Source: Shewanella marina JCM 15074 (GTDB lineage Bacteria; Pseudomonadota; Gammaproteobacteria; Enterobacterales; Shewanellaceae). Taken from it: DNA of 64,000 nt. Position numbers and translations under genes: made by a program. A model generated the notes under the pieces. That model was not told where the DNA came from. It did no database searches and saw only the letters and a list, made by a program, of their open reading frames with translations. Positions 1-9,008 of this stretch are shown here, piece after piece (the first letter of the stretch is position 1; each line of letters begins with the position of its first letter). The stretch lies in NCBI RefSeq assembly GCF_000614975.1, contig NZ_BALM01000008.1, positions 1 through 64,000 on the forward strand. The letters are read 5' to 3'.

Positions 1-50
1 GCGCTCTTTTTATGTTCACTTTTAAAAAAGTGAACAAAACGAAGTAGAGA

Positions 51-76
51 AGCCACCTGAATAAGGTGGCTTTTTT
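51..76 (+). terminator. Intrinsic terminator
   Basis: AGCCACC and GGTGGCT arms enclose a 7-nt loop and are followed by six T. It would end a plus-strand transcript entering from before the window. The gene it serves is not visible. Confidence 0.75.
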
Positions 77-317
77 GCGTTTGGGGCTTTTAAAAATCAA
101 ACACGTATCCCCATATCAATATTATCTTAAGTCGGTGGCTTATCGACTTAATGTAGGTATTGCATACCTACCTCGATGTCGACCCGCCGCTGAGCGGGAC
201 CTCCCGCTTCGCAACAAGTTGCTTCGCGTTGCACTAGGGCAATAAGCTGCGCTTATTAAGCGCCCTATTGTCACGCCCATGTGTCCCTTAAAGTGAGCAC
301 AAGTGCTCTGGGATAAA

Positions 318-334
318 AGAGTAGGTCATCGCCA
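318..334 (+). other. 5S rRNA 3'-end-like fragment
   Basis: The 17 bases AGAGTAGGTCATCGCCA match the conserved 3' end of gammaproteobacterial 5S rRNA as I remember it. CCATGTG, which directly precedes this motif in real 5S rRNA, occurs at 277-283, separated here by 34 nt. The rest of 5S is absent, so this is a fragment and not an rRNA gene. It may be a relic of an rRNA operon end or a chance match inside a repeat. Confidence 0.4.
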
Positions 335-419
335 TACTCAAAGGGTATAAATACCCGAGGGCATGAAAGCGCCTTTGCCGTCGTTATCAATATCTCTCAT
401 ATCATCAGCCACTGCAGAG

Positions 420-506
420 CTTGGTCAGAAATTGCATCCCTGCATTTCTGGTATTCACCACATCGTTGCTGTATTTAGTCAGAAATAGTATCGTTGTATT
501 TCGCAC
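420..506. repeat. Two degenerate copies of a ~27-bp hairpin unit
   Basis: GTCAGAAATTGCATCCCTGC around 424-443 and GTCAGAAATAGTATCGTTGT around 478-497 are imperfect direct repeats about 54 bp apart. The first copy is an inverted repeat (CAGAAATTGCA, TCCC loop, TGCATTTCTG). The block resembles the degenerate intergenic hairpin repeats common in gammaproteobacteria. Short open frames across it on both strands do not resemble proteins. Confidence 0.45.
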
Positions 507-594
507 TGCAATATTGAATCTATTGGCGCAAGATTGTTTGCGATTTAAGATGGATAAAATGATTCGTATTGAAATAGCTATGATTGCAAAGAAA

Positions 595-621
595 AAGCCC
601 ATAGACGATGCCTATGGGCTT
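595..621 (-). terminator. Terminator of the mutT end of the minus-strand cluster
   Basis: AAGCCCATAG and CTATGGGCTT form a 10-bp stem with a 7-nt loop. On the minus strand the stem runs into a T-rich tail just downstream of mutT, as expected for a Rho-independent terminator. Confidence 0.8.
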
Positions 622-655
622 ATATCAGGACCGATAAATCGAATCTATACTTTGT

Positions 656-1045
656 TTAAAGCTTAAGTAATGCTTGCACGATAGGTTTGTTTGCTTCGGG
701 GAAGTCATAATGGGTAAGTGCTTCGATAGGTACCCACTCAATTGGTTGTCCTTCAACACCTTTAGCCTCGCCAGTAAAGTTTTTGACGATATGAATGTCT
801 AACAATACCTGTTTATCAGGATAATCATGGCTGAGCTGCATCAGAGGCTCTGAATTCATAACATTAAGATCGACTTCTTCTTTAAGCTCACGAATTAACG
901 CTTGGTTAGTGGTTTCCATTGATTCCACTTTGCCACCGGGAAATTCCCATTTTCCACCTTGATGTAAATGACCATGTCGTTTAGCTAATAAGATTTGGTT
1001 ATGGTCGTTTATGATGACGCCTACTGCAACATGGATTCTTTTCAT
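656..1045 (-). CDS. mutT: 8-oxo-dGTP diphosphatase MutT
   Basis: This Nudix hydrolase would remove oxidised dGTP from the nucleotide pool. The 129-residue product has the length of E. coli MutT. It shows the Nudix box starting GGKVESMETTNQALIRELKE, but the Gly that normally follows EEV is Asp here (EEVDL), a small departure from the family motif. I chose the ATG at 1045 (MKRIHVAVGVI), because the 12 residues encoded further upstream do not fit the family. It is the last gene of the minus-strand group with yacG, zapD and coaE and ends just before a terminator. The neighbourhood is the classic one for mutT. Confidence 0.95.
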   Translation of the reverse strand: MKRIHVAVGVIINDHNQILLAKRHGHLHQGGKWEFPGGKVESMETTNQALIRELKEEVDLNVMNSEPLMQLSHDYPDKQVLLDIHIVKNFTGEAKGVEGQPIEWVPIEALTHYDFPEANKPIVQALLKL

Positions 1046-1049
1046 ATAA

Positions 1050-1262
1050 TTAGTCTTTATTGAAAAAATCAGGTTCATCAAAACCTAAGTCATCTAGGTT
1101 ATTAATATCGAGCTCTGGCTTGACTGGAATAGCATGCTTTTCAGAGGCCCAATCACCAAGATCAATAAGCTTACAGCGCTCACTGCAAAATGGTTTAAAT
1201 TTAGATTCTGCAGCCCATACCACGGGCTTTTGGCATGTTGGACAATTCACTGAACGAGTCAT
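1050..1262 (-). CDS. yacG: DNA gyrase inhibitor / zinc-binding protein YacG
   Basis: This small zinc protein is known in E. coli to bind GyrB and inhibit gyrase. The 70-residue product starting [10 protein letters not shown] carries the four zinc ligands as CxxC (Cys7, Cys10) and CxxxC (Cys26, Cys30), followed by the typical [10 protein letters not shown] segment and an acidic tail. A start four codons upstream at 1274 is possible, but the family start is at 1262. It lies between zapD and mutT, 4 nt before the mutT start codon, consistent with co-transcription. Confidence 0.95.
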   Translation of the reverse strand: MTRSVNCPTCQKPVVWAAESKFKPFCSERCKLIDLGDWASEKHAIPVKPELDINNLDDLGFDEPDFFNKD

Positions 1263-1313
1263 ATTGGTTACCATCTAATAAATTATATGGTGGGATAATA
1301 ACATGTTGTTGCA

Positions 1314-2048
1314 TTAGCGGCAGGCTGCAATCATAAACTCAATATCATTATTCGAGTGTTTATTTGTTGAGAAGTCGACAAAGTGAATAGCGCAACGGGT
1401 TTTATGGCCGCTAATCGTTGGATAAACTTGTTGTTGTGCTGTCAGTTTTACTCTAATTAATGAAAGTGGGCTTTGCGCTTCATTTTGATAAAATCCTGAC
1501 TTTGCTATTGCTGGTTTAAATTCGGCAGTATTACGAATTAACTGCAACAGCATATTAATGGGTTTGAGAAGTTTATCGAAATGTATACACCATTGTTGAT
1601 ACTGCTGTTGTCTAACTGACCAAGGTTGCGATAACCAATAATGCAGTTGTGGCAGGTCGAAATTACAACATGCTCCCGGCATATTAAATCTTTGTCTTAG
1701 TGCGCTCAAAAACTTATCTTGCTTAAGTGATAAGCCAATACGTTCACATGCATAAAGCTGCTGACGATATGAATTCAGACTACGGAGATAATAGTCAATT
1801 TGTGCGTGGTCGACATGAGGTAAATTCTGCCATTTTTTTAAGATTACCAATTGTTGATCAATGTCTTTTAAAATATCTGTTCGATAATCACAGCGTTCAT
1901 TAAGCTCACATAGTGCGAATAATGGTGTAAAACAACGTTGATTATGATCTTGTTCAAGGTTGTCTTGCAGTTGTTGATACAGATATTCTAATCGTAAGTA
2001 ACTACGATTTTTTTCATTAAGTGGCTGTTCAAAAATTAAGTCAGTCAT
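1314..2048 (-). CDS. zapD: Cell division protein ZapD
   Basis: ZapD (formerly YacF) bundles FtsZ filaments at the division ring in the cytoplasm. The 244-residue product has the expected size and family features, such as the N-terminal FEQPLNEKNRSYLRLEYL and FDLPQLHYWL segments. It sits between coaE and yacG, its usual partners. The coaE stop and the zapD start are only 4 nt apart. No signal peptide or membrane segment is visible, as expected for a cytoplasmic FtsZ partner. Confidence 0.95.
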   Translation of the reverse strand: MTDLIFEQPLNEKNRSYLRLEYLYQQLQDNLEQDHNQRCFTPLFALCELNERCDYRTDILKDIDQQLVILKKWQNLPHVDHAQIDYYLRSLNSYRQQLYACERIGLSLKQDKFLSALRQRFNMPGACCNFDLPQLHYWLSQPWSVRQQQYQQWCIHFDKLLKPINMLLQLIRNTAEFKPAIAKSGFYQNEAQSPLSLIRVKLTAQQQVYPTISGHKTRCAIHFVDFSTNKHSNNDIEFMIAACR

Positions 2049-2052
2049 AGTA

Positions 2053-2661
2053 TTAGTTATTATTCTTTGTAAGGTTTATATAATTATTATGTAATTCCAT
2101 TACTTGACGACGTAGATCCTCTATTTTGCCATTATTACTAATAACATCATTAGCTTTTGATAGTCGATACTCCCTACTACTTTGACTTGCAATAATATTG
2201 GCGACTTGTTGCTCATTTACATTATCACGAATCGATGTACGTGATAATTGTAAATTTTCATTTATATCTACAACTAAAGTTCTGTTTACTAACCTATCTA
2301 ATCCATTTTCAAATAGCAAAGGTACAACCATGATCACGTATGCAGTTGTTGCTTGATGACAACGTTTAATCATCTGTTCTCGGATCATTGGATGCAATAA
2401 ATTATTTAACCAAAGTCGTTGTTGGTCATCGGTAAAAATGATCTCTCTTAATTTTGCTCGATTAAGTTGACCATCATTGTCTAAAATATTATTGCCAAAA
2501 TGTGTCGCAATTTGCTGGAGTCCATTGCTATTAATGGCTACGACTTCTCTAGCAATAATATCTGCATCAACTAATTCAATGCCGAGTTCAGCAAATAAAT
2601 TTGCTACTGTAGTTTTACCGCTACCAATGCCTCCTGTGAGGCCGATAATAAATTGACTCAT
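2053..2661 (-). CDS. coaE: Dephospho-CoA kinase
   Basis: It catalyses the last step of coenzyme A synthesis, ATP-dependent phosphorylation of dephospho-CoA. The 202-residue product begins MSQFIIGLTGGIGSGKTT, with the P-loop at residues 10-17, followed by the family's DAD motif (VDADIIAREVV). I chose the ATG at 2661 because it overlaps the pilD stop as ATGA, a normal coupling junction. The frame is open six codons further upstream, but this lies inside pilD. The pilD-coaE-zapD-yacG arrangement is typical of gammaproteobacteria. Confidence 0.96.
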   Translation of the reverse strand: MSQFIIGLTGGIGSGKTTVANLFAELGIELVDADIIAREVVAINSNGLQQIATHFGNNILDNDGQLNRAKLREIIFTDDQQRLWLNNLLHPMIREQMIKRCHQATTAYVIMVVPLLFENGLDRLVNRTLVVDINENLQLSRTSIRDNVNEQQVANIIASQSSREYRLSKANDVISNNGKIEDLRRQVMELHNNYINLTKNNN

Positions 2662-3572
2662 AGTGTTGAAATATACCAATTAGTTATCTGTTGTCCCCAT
2701 ATAAGCGCAATCCAACCCGCTACTGCAATATAAGGTCCAAATGGTATGGGATTTTGGGTTTGTAATTTTTTAGATACGATTAAGCTAATACCAACAACGG
2801 CACCGACCAGTGAAGAAAGTAAGATTATAAGCGGCAGTAGCTGCCAGCCTAACCATGCGCCAAAAACTGCAAGTAATTTAAAATCACCGTAGCCCATGCC
2901 TTCTTTACCTGTAACCAGTTTAAAGAGCCAAAACACTGACCATAAACTTAAGTAGCCGGCTGCTGCACCAATAAGCGCATCTGTAGGGGAACTAAAAACA
3001 TCATTTAAATTAATTAATAAGCCGAGCCATAATAATGGTAGGGTTATTTGGTCGGGTAACAACATCTCGTCTAAGTCGATACCAGTTAATGCAATTAATG
3101 GCAGAGTTAACACTGTTGCATAAACGAATTCGATGGTCGGGCCAAAATGATAAGCTAAGGTTGTAATCAAAGTGGCACTTATTAGTTCGACTATCGGATA
3201 ACGAGCTGAAATAGCTATGTGACAATTAGCACATTTACCTTTAAGCATTAACCAGCCCAAAATCGGAATATTATGCCAAGGCTTTATATGATGATGACAT
3301 TTAGGACAAGCTGATGTGGGTACAACTAAATTATATTTTGCAGGATAGTCATCTATAGGCGCATTGAGCTGCTGTTCACCTATTTTTTTGACTAATTCGG
3401 GTTTTGTTTCTATTAGGTATTGATTGCACTCTTGTTGCCAATCTCGTTTTAACATGACGGGTAAACGGTGAATTACCACATTTAAAAAACTACCAATAGT
3501 GGCAGCAAAAATAAAACTTAATAAATAGAAAAGCCAGCTGTGTAGCTGTAATAACTCAATAAATTCCTGCAT
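2658..3572 (-). CDS. pilD: Prepilin peptidase / N-methyltransferase PilD
   Basis: PilD is the inner-membrane aspartic protease that cleaves type IV prepilins after Gly and N-methylates the new N-terminus. It usually also serves type II secretion pseudopilins. The 304-residue product shows an N-terminal membrane segment with GSFLNVVIHRLP, a zinc-type tetracysteine (Cys89, Cys92, Cys114, Cys117) and both catalytic Asp motifs, GIDLDEM near residue 166 and GYGD at 227-230. Several hydrophobic helices follow. It is the third pil gene after pilB and pilC, 21 nt behind the pilC stop, and is translationally coupled to coaE. Confidence 0.97.
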   Translation of the reverse strand: MQEFIELLQLHSWLFYLLSFIFAATIGSFLNVVIHRLPVMLKRDWQQECNQYLIETKPELVKKIGEQQLNAPIDDYPAKYNLVVPTSACPKCHHHIKPWHNIPILGWLMLKGKCANCHIAISARYPIVELISATLITTLAYHFGPTIEFVYATVLTLPLIALTGIDLDEMLLPDQITLPLLWLGLLINLNDVFSSPTDALIGAAAGYLSLWSVFWLFKLVTGKEGMGYGDFKLLAVFGAWLGWQLLPLIILLSSLVGAVVGISLIVSKKLQTQNPIPFGPYIAVAGWIALIWGQQITNWYISTL

Positions 3573-3593
3573 GTAAATATTCTTATAAATAGT

Positions 3594-4849
3594 TTAGCCA
3601 ACGACACTGCCCATTTGAAATATTGGTAAATACATACCAATAATTAGGCCGCCAACAATAGTACCAATAACGACCATCATTATAGGCTCAATTAGACTTG
3701 ATAAGCCATCAACTGCATCATCTACTTGCATTTCATAAATATTGGCGATTTTATTGAGCATGGTATCAAGTGAACCTGATTCTTCACCAATCATGACCAT
3801 TTGTACCAGTATGTCGGGGAATAGCCTGATGACTTCAGCGCCATATTCATTTGTAGGCCGGTCATTACTTCAGTACGAACATTATTAATCGCTTTCTTAT
3901 AAACTGCATTCCCCGATGCCCCTGCTGCTGATTCTAATCCCTCAATAATGGGCACGCCTGCTGCAAACGTTGTTGCTAAGGTTCGAGCAAAACGAGCAAT
4001 AGCAGCTTTATCAAGAATAGGGCCAATAATGATTGTTTTAAGTAAAATACGATCCATATTGTCTCGTAATATTTGTGATTGTTTATAGGCTCGTCTAAAT
4101 AGCCAGACCGCCATAATTAAGCCTGCGAGAATCATGTACCAGATCGATTGCAATACTTCTGAAATAGTAAGAATAAATCGTGTAAAGGCAGGCAGTTCAG
4201 CACCGAAGCCATTAAAGATTTCTTCAAATTGTGGCACGACAAAAATAAGTAGTAATGCTGTTACAGCTACTGCGACAATACATACCGCTGCTGGATAAAA
4301 CATAGCTTTTTTAATTTTGGATTTTAATGCTTCGGATTTTTCCTTATAAAGCGCAATTCGATCAAATACTTCATCGAGTGAACCTGAATGTTCGCCCGCA
4401 GCAACTAAGTCGACATAGAGATCATCAAAGTATTCACGGTGAACTTTCAATGCGTCAGATAGGGGAATTCCTGATTGCACATCATTGACGATATTACTGA
4501 GCAGGGTGCGCATTTTCGGTTTTTCATGACCTCGAGCAAGCAGTTCAAGGGTGGTTACTAAAGGGACGCCTGCTGCTAACATGGTCGCTATTTGGCGAGT
4601 ACAAATAGCGATATCCATAGCAATGATTTTCTTATCGTTGCTAAATAGCCCTTGTGATTTTTTGCGAACTATTTTAGGGCTAATACCTTGTTTTTTAAGC
4701 TGGGCTCTAACCTCTGTCGACGTTATCGCTGTTATTTCACCTGTTAAACGTTTACCGTCTCTGGCAATACCTTTCCATGTATAGGTAAACAGCTTAGGTT
4801 GATGTTTAATTTGTTGGCCTTGATTGCTTTTTTTTATGGTTGCCATCAT
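3594..4849 (-). CDS. pilC: Type IV pilus inner-membrane platform protein PilC (one-base frameshift)
   Basis: PilC is the polytopic platform protein on which the assembly ATPase works. As written, the frame breaks near 3825. Residues up to [13 protein letters not shown] are normal PilC, then the frame runs out. The neighbouring frame continues with [20 protein letters not shown] to the expected end QMGSVVG. One base is missing in the Gly codon of TCAGGCTA. Restoring it gives about 418 residues, a normal PilC length, with two GspF-type domains and hydrophobic segments. I infer a sequencing error rather than a true mutation. It lies between pilB and pilD. Confidence 0.9.
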
Positions 4850-4869
4850 GTCGCCTTTTTTATCGTTAA

Positions 4870-6575
4870 CTAGTAGCTAGTTACACGGTTTATTTCGCTA
4901 ATACTTGTAATGCCTTGAATGACTTTTAATAATCCAGACTTACGCAGATTTAGCATACCCTGCTCAGCAGCGATGGTGGCAATATCAAGCGAGTTACCGC
5001 CATCCATAATGACCTGTGAAATTTCTGGTGTTATTTTTAATATTTCATAAATACCCAATCGGCCTTTATAGCCGTTAGTACATTGGTCGCAACCTTGGGC
5101 ACTGAATATCTCTATTCCAGTATCAATTTGCTGCTGACTAAATCCTTGTTGTAATAACTCGTGTTGGGGTAATTGTTCTGCTTTTTTACAATGAGGACAA
5201 AGTTTACGCGTTAAACGCTGGGCAATAACAAGATTAATGGAACTGGCGATATTATAGCCTGGCACGCCCATGTTACTGAGACGGGTTAGCGTTTCGGCAG
5301 CTGAATTAGTGTGTAATGTTGATAGTACCAAATGACCTGTTTGCGCAGCTTTAATGGCTATTTCTGCCGTTTCTAAATCTCGAATCTCACCTACCATAAC
5401 AATGTCTGGATCTTGGCGTAAGAATGATCGCAGTGCAGAGGCAAAAGTTAGCCTGATTTGGTATTAATATTGACTTGGTTAATGCCTTCTAGGTTGATTT
5501 CAATAGGATCTTCTGCGGTTGAAATATTGCGTTCACTGGTATTAAGAATATTTAAACCTGTATAGAGAGATACAGTTTTACCTGAACCCGTAGGACCCGT
5601 TACTAAAATCATGCCTTGCGGTTTGGCTAGTGTTTCTAAATAAAGTTGTTTTTGTTCTGGTTCAAAGCCGAGTTGTTCCACATCAAGCTGGGCTGCGCTT
5701 GAATCTAGAATACGCATTACTATTTTTTCACCCCATAGGGTGGGTAGGGTGCTGACACGAAAATCAATTGATTTTGTGCGTGACATTTTTAATTTAATAC
5801 GGCCATCTTGTGGCAAACGACGCTCTGCAATATCCAGTCTTGCCATCACCTTTAAACGGGCTGCAATACGATTGGACAAGCTAATTGGGGGTTCAGATAT
5901 TTGCGTTAATATGCCATCTACGCGAAAGCGGATGCGGTAACGTTTTTCATAAGGTTCAAAATGTAAATCTGAAGCGCCTTTGCGTATGGCATCGGTTAAT
6001 ATTTTATTGATGTAGCTAACTATAGGGGCATCATCACCATTACTTTCTTGGTCATCTGTATTTCGCTCGGTATCTGTGACTTCCATTTCTGCCAGTGCGG
6101 CATCATCAATACCTGCAATATCGAGTGCGTTAATGTCGTCTTCAAGGATACTCTCAATTAACTCGGTTAATTTGAGGTGATCAACTAACAATGGTTCAGT
6201 ATGCATACCCGCATTAAATTGGAACTCTTCTAGTGCGGTAATGTTAGTGGGATCTGACATAGCGATAAATAATCGCTCGCCTTCTACATAGATGGGTAAA
6301 CAATGGTGTTTTTCGATTAAAGTATGGTTATGGTATTGTTCTACGATATCTTTTATTTCGAGTTGTTGGATATCGTAAATAGGGATGCCATATTCACTGC
6401 TAAAAATATTAAGTAGTTCAGTTGCTGATAAACCATATTTTTCAATCAATACAGAAATAATATTTAGTTGGTTTTTACGCGAAACATCAATAGCTTCAGT
6501 TATTAATTGCTCTGTGAGTAAATTTTTTCGTAACAATAAATCACGTATTTCCGTTGTTACAGCATATGGTGACAT
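4870..6575 (-). CDS. pilB: Type IV pilus assembly ATPase PilB (one-base frameshift)
   Basis: PilB is the cytoplasmic hexameric ATPase that powers pilus extension. The N-terminal part holds the GspE/PilB N-domain and Walker A GPTGSGKT. The frame then stops at GGC TAA near 5450, and the next frame continues [20 protein letters not shown], the Walker B/His-box region, followed by the tetracysteine zinc motif (CPHC and CDQC). One missing base restores about 568 residues, the usual PilB size. The break lies in the same octamer, TCAGGCTA, as the one in pilC. The start at 6575 has AAGGGG as ribosome site, 9 nt after the upstream enzyme gene. Confidence 0.9.
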
Positions 6576-6584
6576 ATCAACCCC

Positions 6585-8519
6585 TTAATTCCATTTTTGG
6601 TAGATATTATCTAAAAATTGATTTGGTTCCTCACATTGTGAGAATAGTCCAGATTCTACATCTAACTTGAAATGACTACAAAGAATGTGAAATAAATTAG
6701 CGACGACTGTTTTATCTTCATAAGTACTTGCTGGCTGCCAAGTATAATTATCTCTATCAACCAGAATTAACTCATCACTCATATCGGGGAAAGTAGCGAG
6801 TAACAGTTCATTGTTAATGACTGCTCTTTGTTTGCCTTTGATTAATTCTTTGTATAGATTTTTCTTTATACTAAGCCTGCCTGCATTATTCACTTCATAC
6901 ATGTAAATGCTGTTATTGATTGTCTGTATCTGGTTTACTCTTCCTTCGGTTAATTTTATTGGATTAAATGAGCTTTCAATAAATAGGTTATCTCTATTTA
7001 TCGTTTGAGCGAGTAAATCAACATTGCTCTCAGATGCGAGATTGGCCCATTTTAAAATGGTAGGTGCAACATCAGTAAGCGAGACAAGACTTGTGTTTAC
7101 TGTCGGTTTGTCATCGACCAATGAGTAATCTTTAATGGCAAGTACGGTTTTAAATTGGGCATCACTGAGAACATTTGTACCATGGCCGTAATCATTAGTT
7201 TTAAATTCAGCACTACTGATTAAAGCTTGTGGACCATCTTGATTCAGTTGGAAGCTTTCACCATGATCTGAAAGCAGAATGACTAACGAGTTTTTTAGGA
7301 ATCCACGTTTTTCTAGGTTTTCCATTAAATAGTTAAATTGTTGGTCAACTTGGTTCAACATCATTAAATATGCGTAGTAGTCGAAGTTATCTTCAACAAT
7401 ATTATTGTTAACCAACTCTAGTTTTGAAGATTTATATGGCCAATGTGGTAATGTTAAATGGATTGCCATAAAGGTTTTTTCAGTGGTGAGTTGGTTTAAT
7501 ATTTCATCAATAAATGTGTTGGGGTTATAGCTCCACCAAGCAGCTCTATTTAAATAGATGTAATCAAATATGTATTTTAAATTAGAGTGAATAAGCATTA
7601 AACTTGCAATGGGCAACGCATTAAGACTCGTAAACATAAACTCAGGTGCGTTAGCGGTATGGCCAATCGCTTTGTCAAAATGGAAAGATTCATCAATATT
7701 ACTGAAACGTCTTTCATCAAGTGCCCAGATAGTCTTATAACCATTTTCTTTTAATTGTTTAGTAATAAAAATATCTTTATTGATATCATTTAAATTAGTT
7801 AAATTGAATCTTATGCCGTTATCAATAGGCTCTTGTCCCGTTAAGAGACTTGACCATGCCACAAAGGTTCTCGCTGCTGGTGTATATGCATTATTAAATA
7901 GTGTTGCATTATCGATGAATGCATCTATTGATTGCAGTAATGGTGCTTCATTTCCCGATTTAGCAATATGATCAAATCTAAGTGAATCAATGCCAATCAA
8001 TATGATATTCCGTTTATTATTGATGACATCTGATTTGCTAAGTAAATCTATTGGGGTAAATACTATTAATAAGATAGTTACTAATAGTATTTTTTTATTG
8101 GTGTTATGTGCACCAAGTAATATCAGTGCGGATATAGATAGTAATATGACGATCAGTAAATACTCATTGCCTTTAGTACTTATACTCGTAGGGCTATAGG
8201 GATATAGCGTTGAATTGATAATGATAAAAAATGAATACACAGTAAGGATTGACGCTAAAGTTACTAGGTGATTATTTCTATTTAATAAATGACTTAATGC
8301 AGCATCAACAAGAGATGATAAAAATGATGTGAAGATGATGATGAGCAGTATTATCACCCCACAATGGAGCAATGCAATACCAATGCTGGTATTGATCATA
8401 TTTAAGCTAAATAAGTCACCAGCCTCAAAAACTCTGAATATTTGTTCATGACTATAAATCACGCTTAAAAGTATGATTAAGCTTAATAGAACCAGATTAT
8501 ATGTAATATGTTTTTTCAT
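6585..8519 (-). CDS. Membrane-anchored alkaline-phosphatase-superfamily (sulfatase-like) enzyme between pilA and pilB
   Basis: The 644-residue product has four to five N-terminal membrane helices (about residues 5-160) and then an extracytoplasmic sulfatase/phosphotransferase fold. Visible motifs are the metal-binding IGIDSLRFDHI (Asp178), YTPAARTF with Thr213 where sulfatases have the active Cys or Ser, SDHGES (Asp418, His419) and YGHGTNV (His446). A Thr nucleophile plus membrane anchor is typical of phosphoethanolamine or phosphoglycerol transferases. The gene lies in the pil cluster, same strand, 9 nt before pilB. I infer a role in modifying pilin or the envelope. The substrate is unknown. 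Confidence 0.75.
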   Translation of the reverse strand: MKKHITYNLVLLSLIILLSVIYSHEQIFRVFEAGDLFSLNMINTSIGIALLHCGVIILLIIIFTSFLSSLVDAALSHLLNRNNHLVTLASILTVYSFFIIINSTLYPYSPTSISTKGNEYLLIVILLSISALILLGAHNTNKKILLVTILLIVFTPIDLLSKSDVINNKRNIILIGIDSLRFDHIAKSGNEAPLLQSIDAFIDNATLFNNAYTPAARTFVAWSSLLTGQEPIDNGIRFNLTNLNDINKDIFITKQLKENGYKTIWALDERRFSNIDESFHFDKAIGHTANAPEFMFTSLNALPIASLMLIHSNLKYIFDYIYLNRAAWWSYNPNTFIDEILNQLTTEKTFMAIHLTLPHWPYKSSKLELVNNNIVEDNFDYYAYLMMLNQVDQQFNYLMENLEKRGFLKNSLVILLSDHGESFQLNQDGPQALISSAEFKTNDYGHGTNVLSDAQFKTVLAIKDYSLVDDKPTVNTSLVSLTDVAPTILKWANLASESNVDLLAQTINRDNLFIESSFNPIKLTEGRVNQIQTINNSIYMYEVNNAGRLSIKKNLYKELIKGKQRAVINNELLLATFPDMSDELILVDRDNYTWQPASTYEDKTVVANLFHILCSHFKLDVESGLFSQCEEPNQFLDNIYQKWN

Positions 8520-8530
8520 ATGATGGAATT

Positions 8531-8562
8531 AAGCAACCCTAGCAAAGATAGTAGGGTTGCTT
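8531..8562 (-). terminator. pilA-distal hairpin (leaky terminator)
   Basis: AAGCAACCCTA and TAGGGTTGCTT form an 11-bp stem with a 10-nt loop just after pilA. The T-tract behind it on the minus strand is weak (TTAATTCC). This suggests partial termination, giving much pilA message and less read-through into the next gene and pilB. Confidence 0.6.
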
Positions 8563-8573
8563 AAAAAATCAAA

Positions 8574-9008
8574 TTAGCTGCCTCTACAATTAGATGGCAT
8601 ATATGCTTTATTAAGAGTACCTGTACATTTCCATTCTACGCTCCCCCCACTGTTAGCTGGTTTTTTTGGAGTTAAAACCAAATTACCCGAACCAACTTTA
8701 GTTGCATCAAAAGCAACTGTGATTGTACCTGCCGTACCAACAGTTACTGAGGTTGCTGCATTTCCTTTTATGCTGGAAGCTGCTCCTAAACCTGCGGCTG
8801 AATTTGTGGTTGGTAATGTCCCTTCTGCTGAATAATACTCAACAACTGCTGCTTTTGCGCCGGCTGCTAAGCCGACACCTTCTGTGACATGGGCTCTTTT
8901 GGTGTAGTCTTGGTATGCTGGCAATGCTACCGCGGCCAAAATACCTATGATTGCCACTACAATCATCAATTCAATTAATGTAAAACCTTTTTGAGCTGTC
9001 TTCATCAT
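8574..9008 (-). CDS. pilA: Type IV major pilin PilA
   Basis: This is the structural subunit of the type IV pilus. From the ATG at 9008 the product is 144 residues: a short leader MMKTAQKG, PilD cleavage before Phe9, the mature [20 protein letters not shown] helix with Glu5, and a C-terminal disulfide loop between the Cys of WKCTG and SNC. The start codon is decided by GTGGAGA six bases upstream; a GTG lying within that site would add four residues. It is first in the pilA-enzyme-pilB-pilC-pilD order, all on the minus strand. The product is Ala/Gly/Thr-rich, and Ser/Thr residues could carry modifications. Confidence 0.96.
   Translation of the reverse strand: MMKTAQKGFTLIELMIVVAIIGILAAVALPAYQDYTKRAHVTEGVGLAAGAKAAVVEYYSAEGTLPTTNSAAGLGAASSIKGNAATSVTVGTAGTITVAFDATKVGSGNLVLTPKKPANSGGSVEWKCTGTLNKAYMPSNCRGS

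Larger units (their letters stand above)
14..356. repeat. Cluster of short palindromes in gene-free DNA
   Basis: I see eight perfect inverted repeats, most with 2-3 nt loops: 14-35 (GTTCACTTTT arms), 127-151 (TTAAGTCG arms, 9-nt loop), 153-171 (GTAGGTAT), 194-207 (GCGGGA), 211-222 (GCAAC), 241-257 (AATAAGC, nested inside AGGGC/GCCCT at 236-266), 295-308 (GAGCAC) and 343-356 (GGGTAT). No reading frame here looks like a protein. The density of palindromes suggests a structured RNA, a mobile palindromic element or a decayed repeat. I do not recognise the family. Confidence 0.6.

Noticed and set aside
405..666. Overlapping short open frames on both strands (65 and 81 residues)
   Set aside because: They run through a degenerate repeat and a terminator and do not resemble proteins; no ribosome site.
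3594..6575. Programmed ribosomal frameshifting in pilB and pilC at the common TCAGGCTA site
   Set aside because: Every one-base deletion next to a repeated base looks like a -1 slip site. Unrelated housekeeping genes show the same type of break, there is no slippery heptamer with a downstream structure, and no such frameshifting is known in these families.
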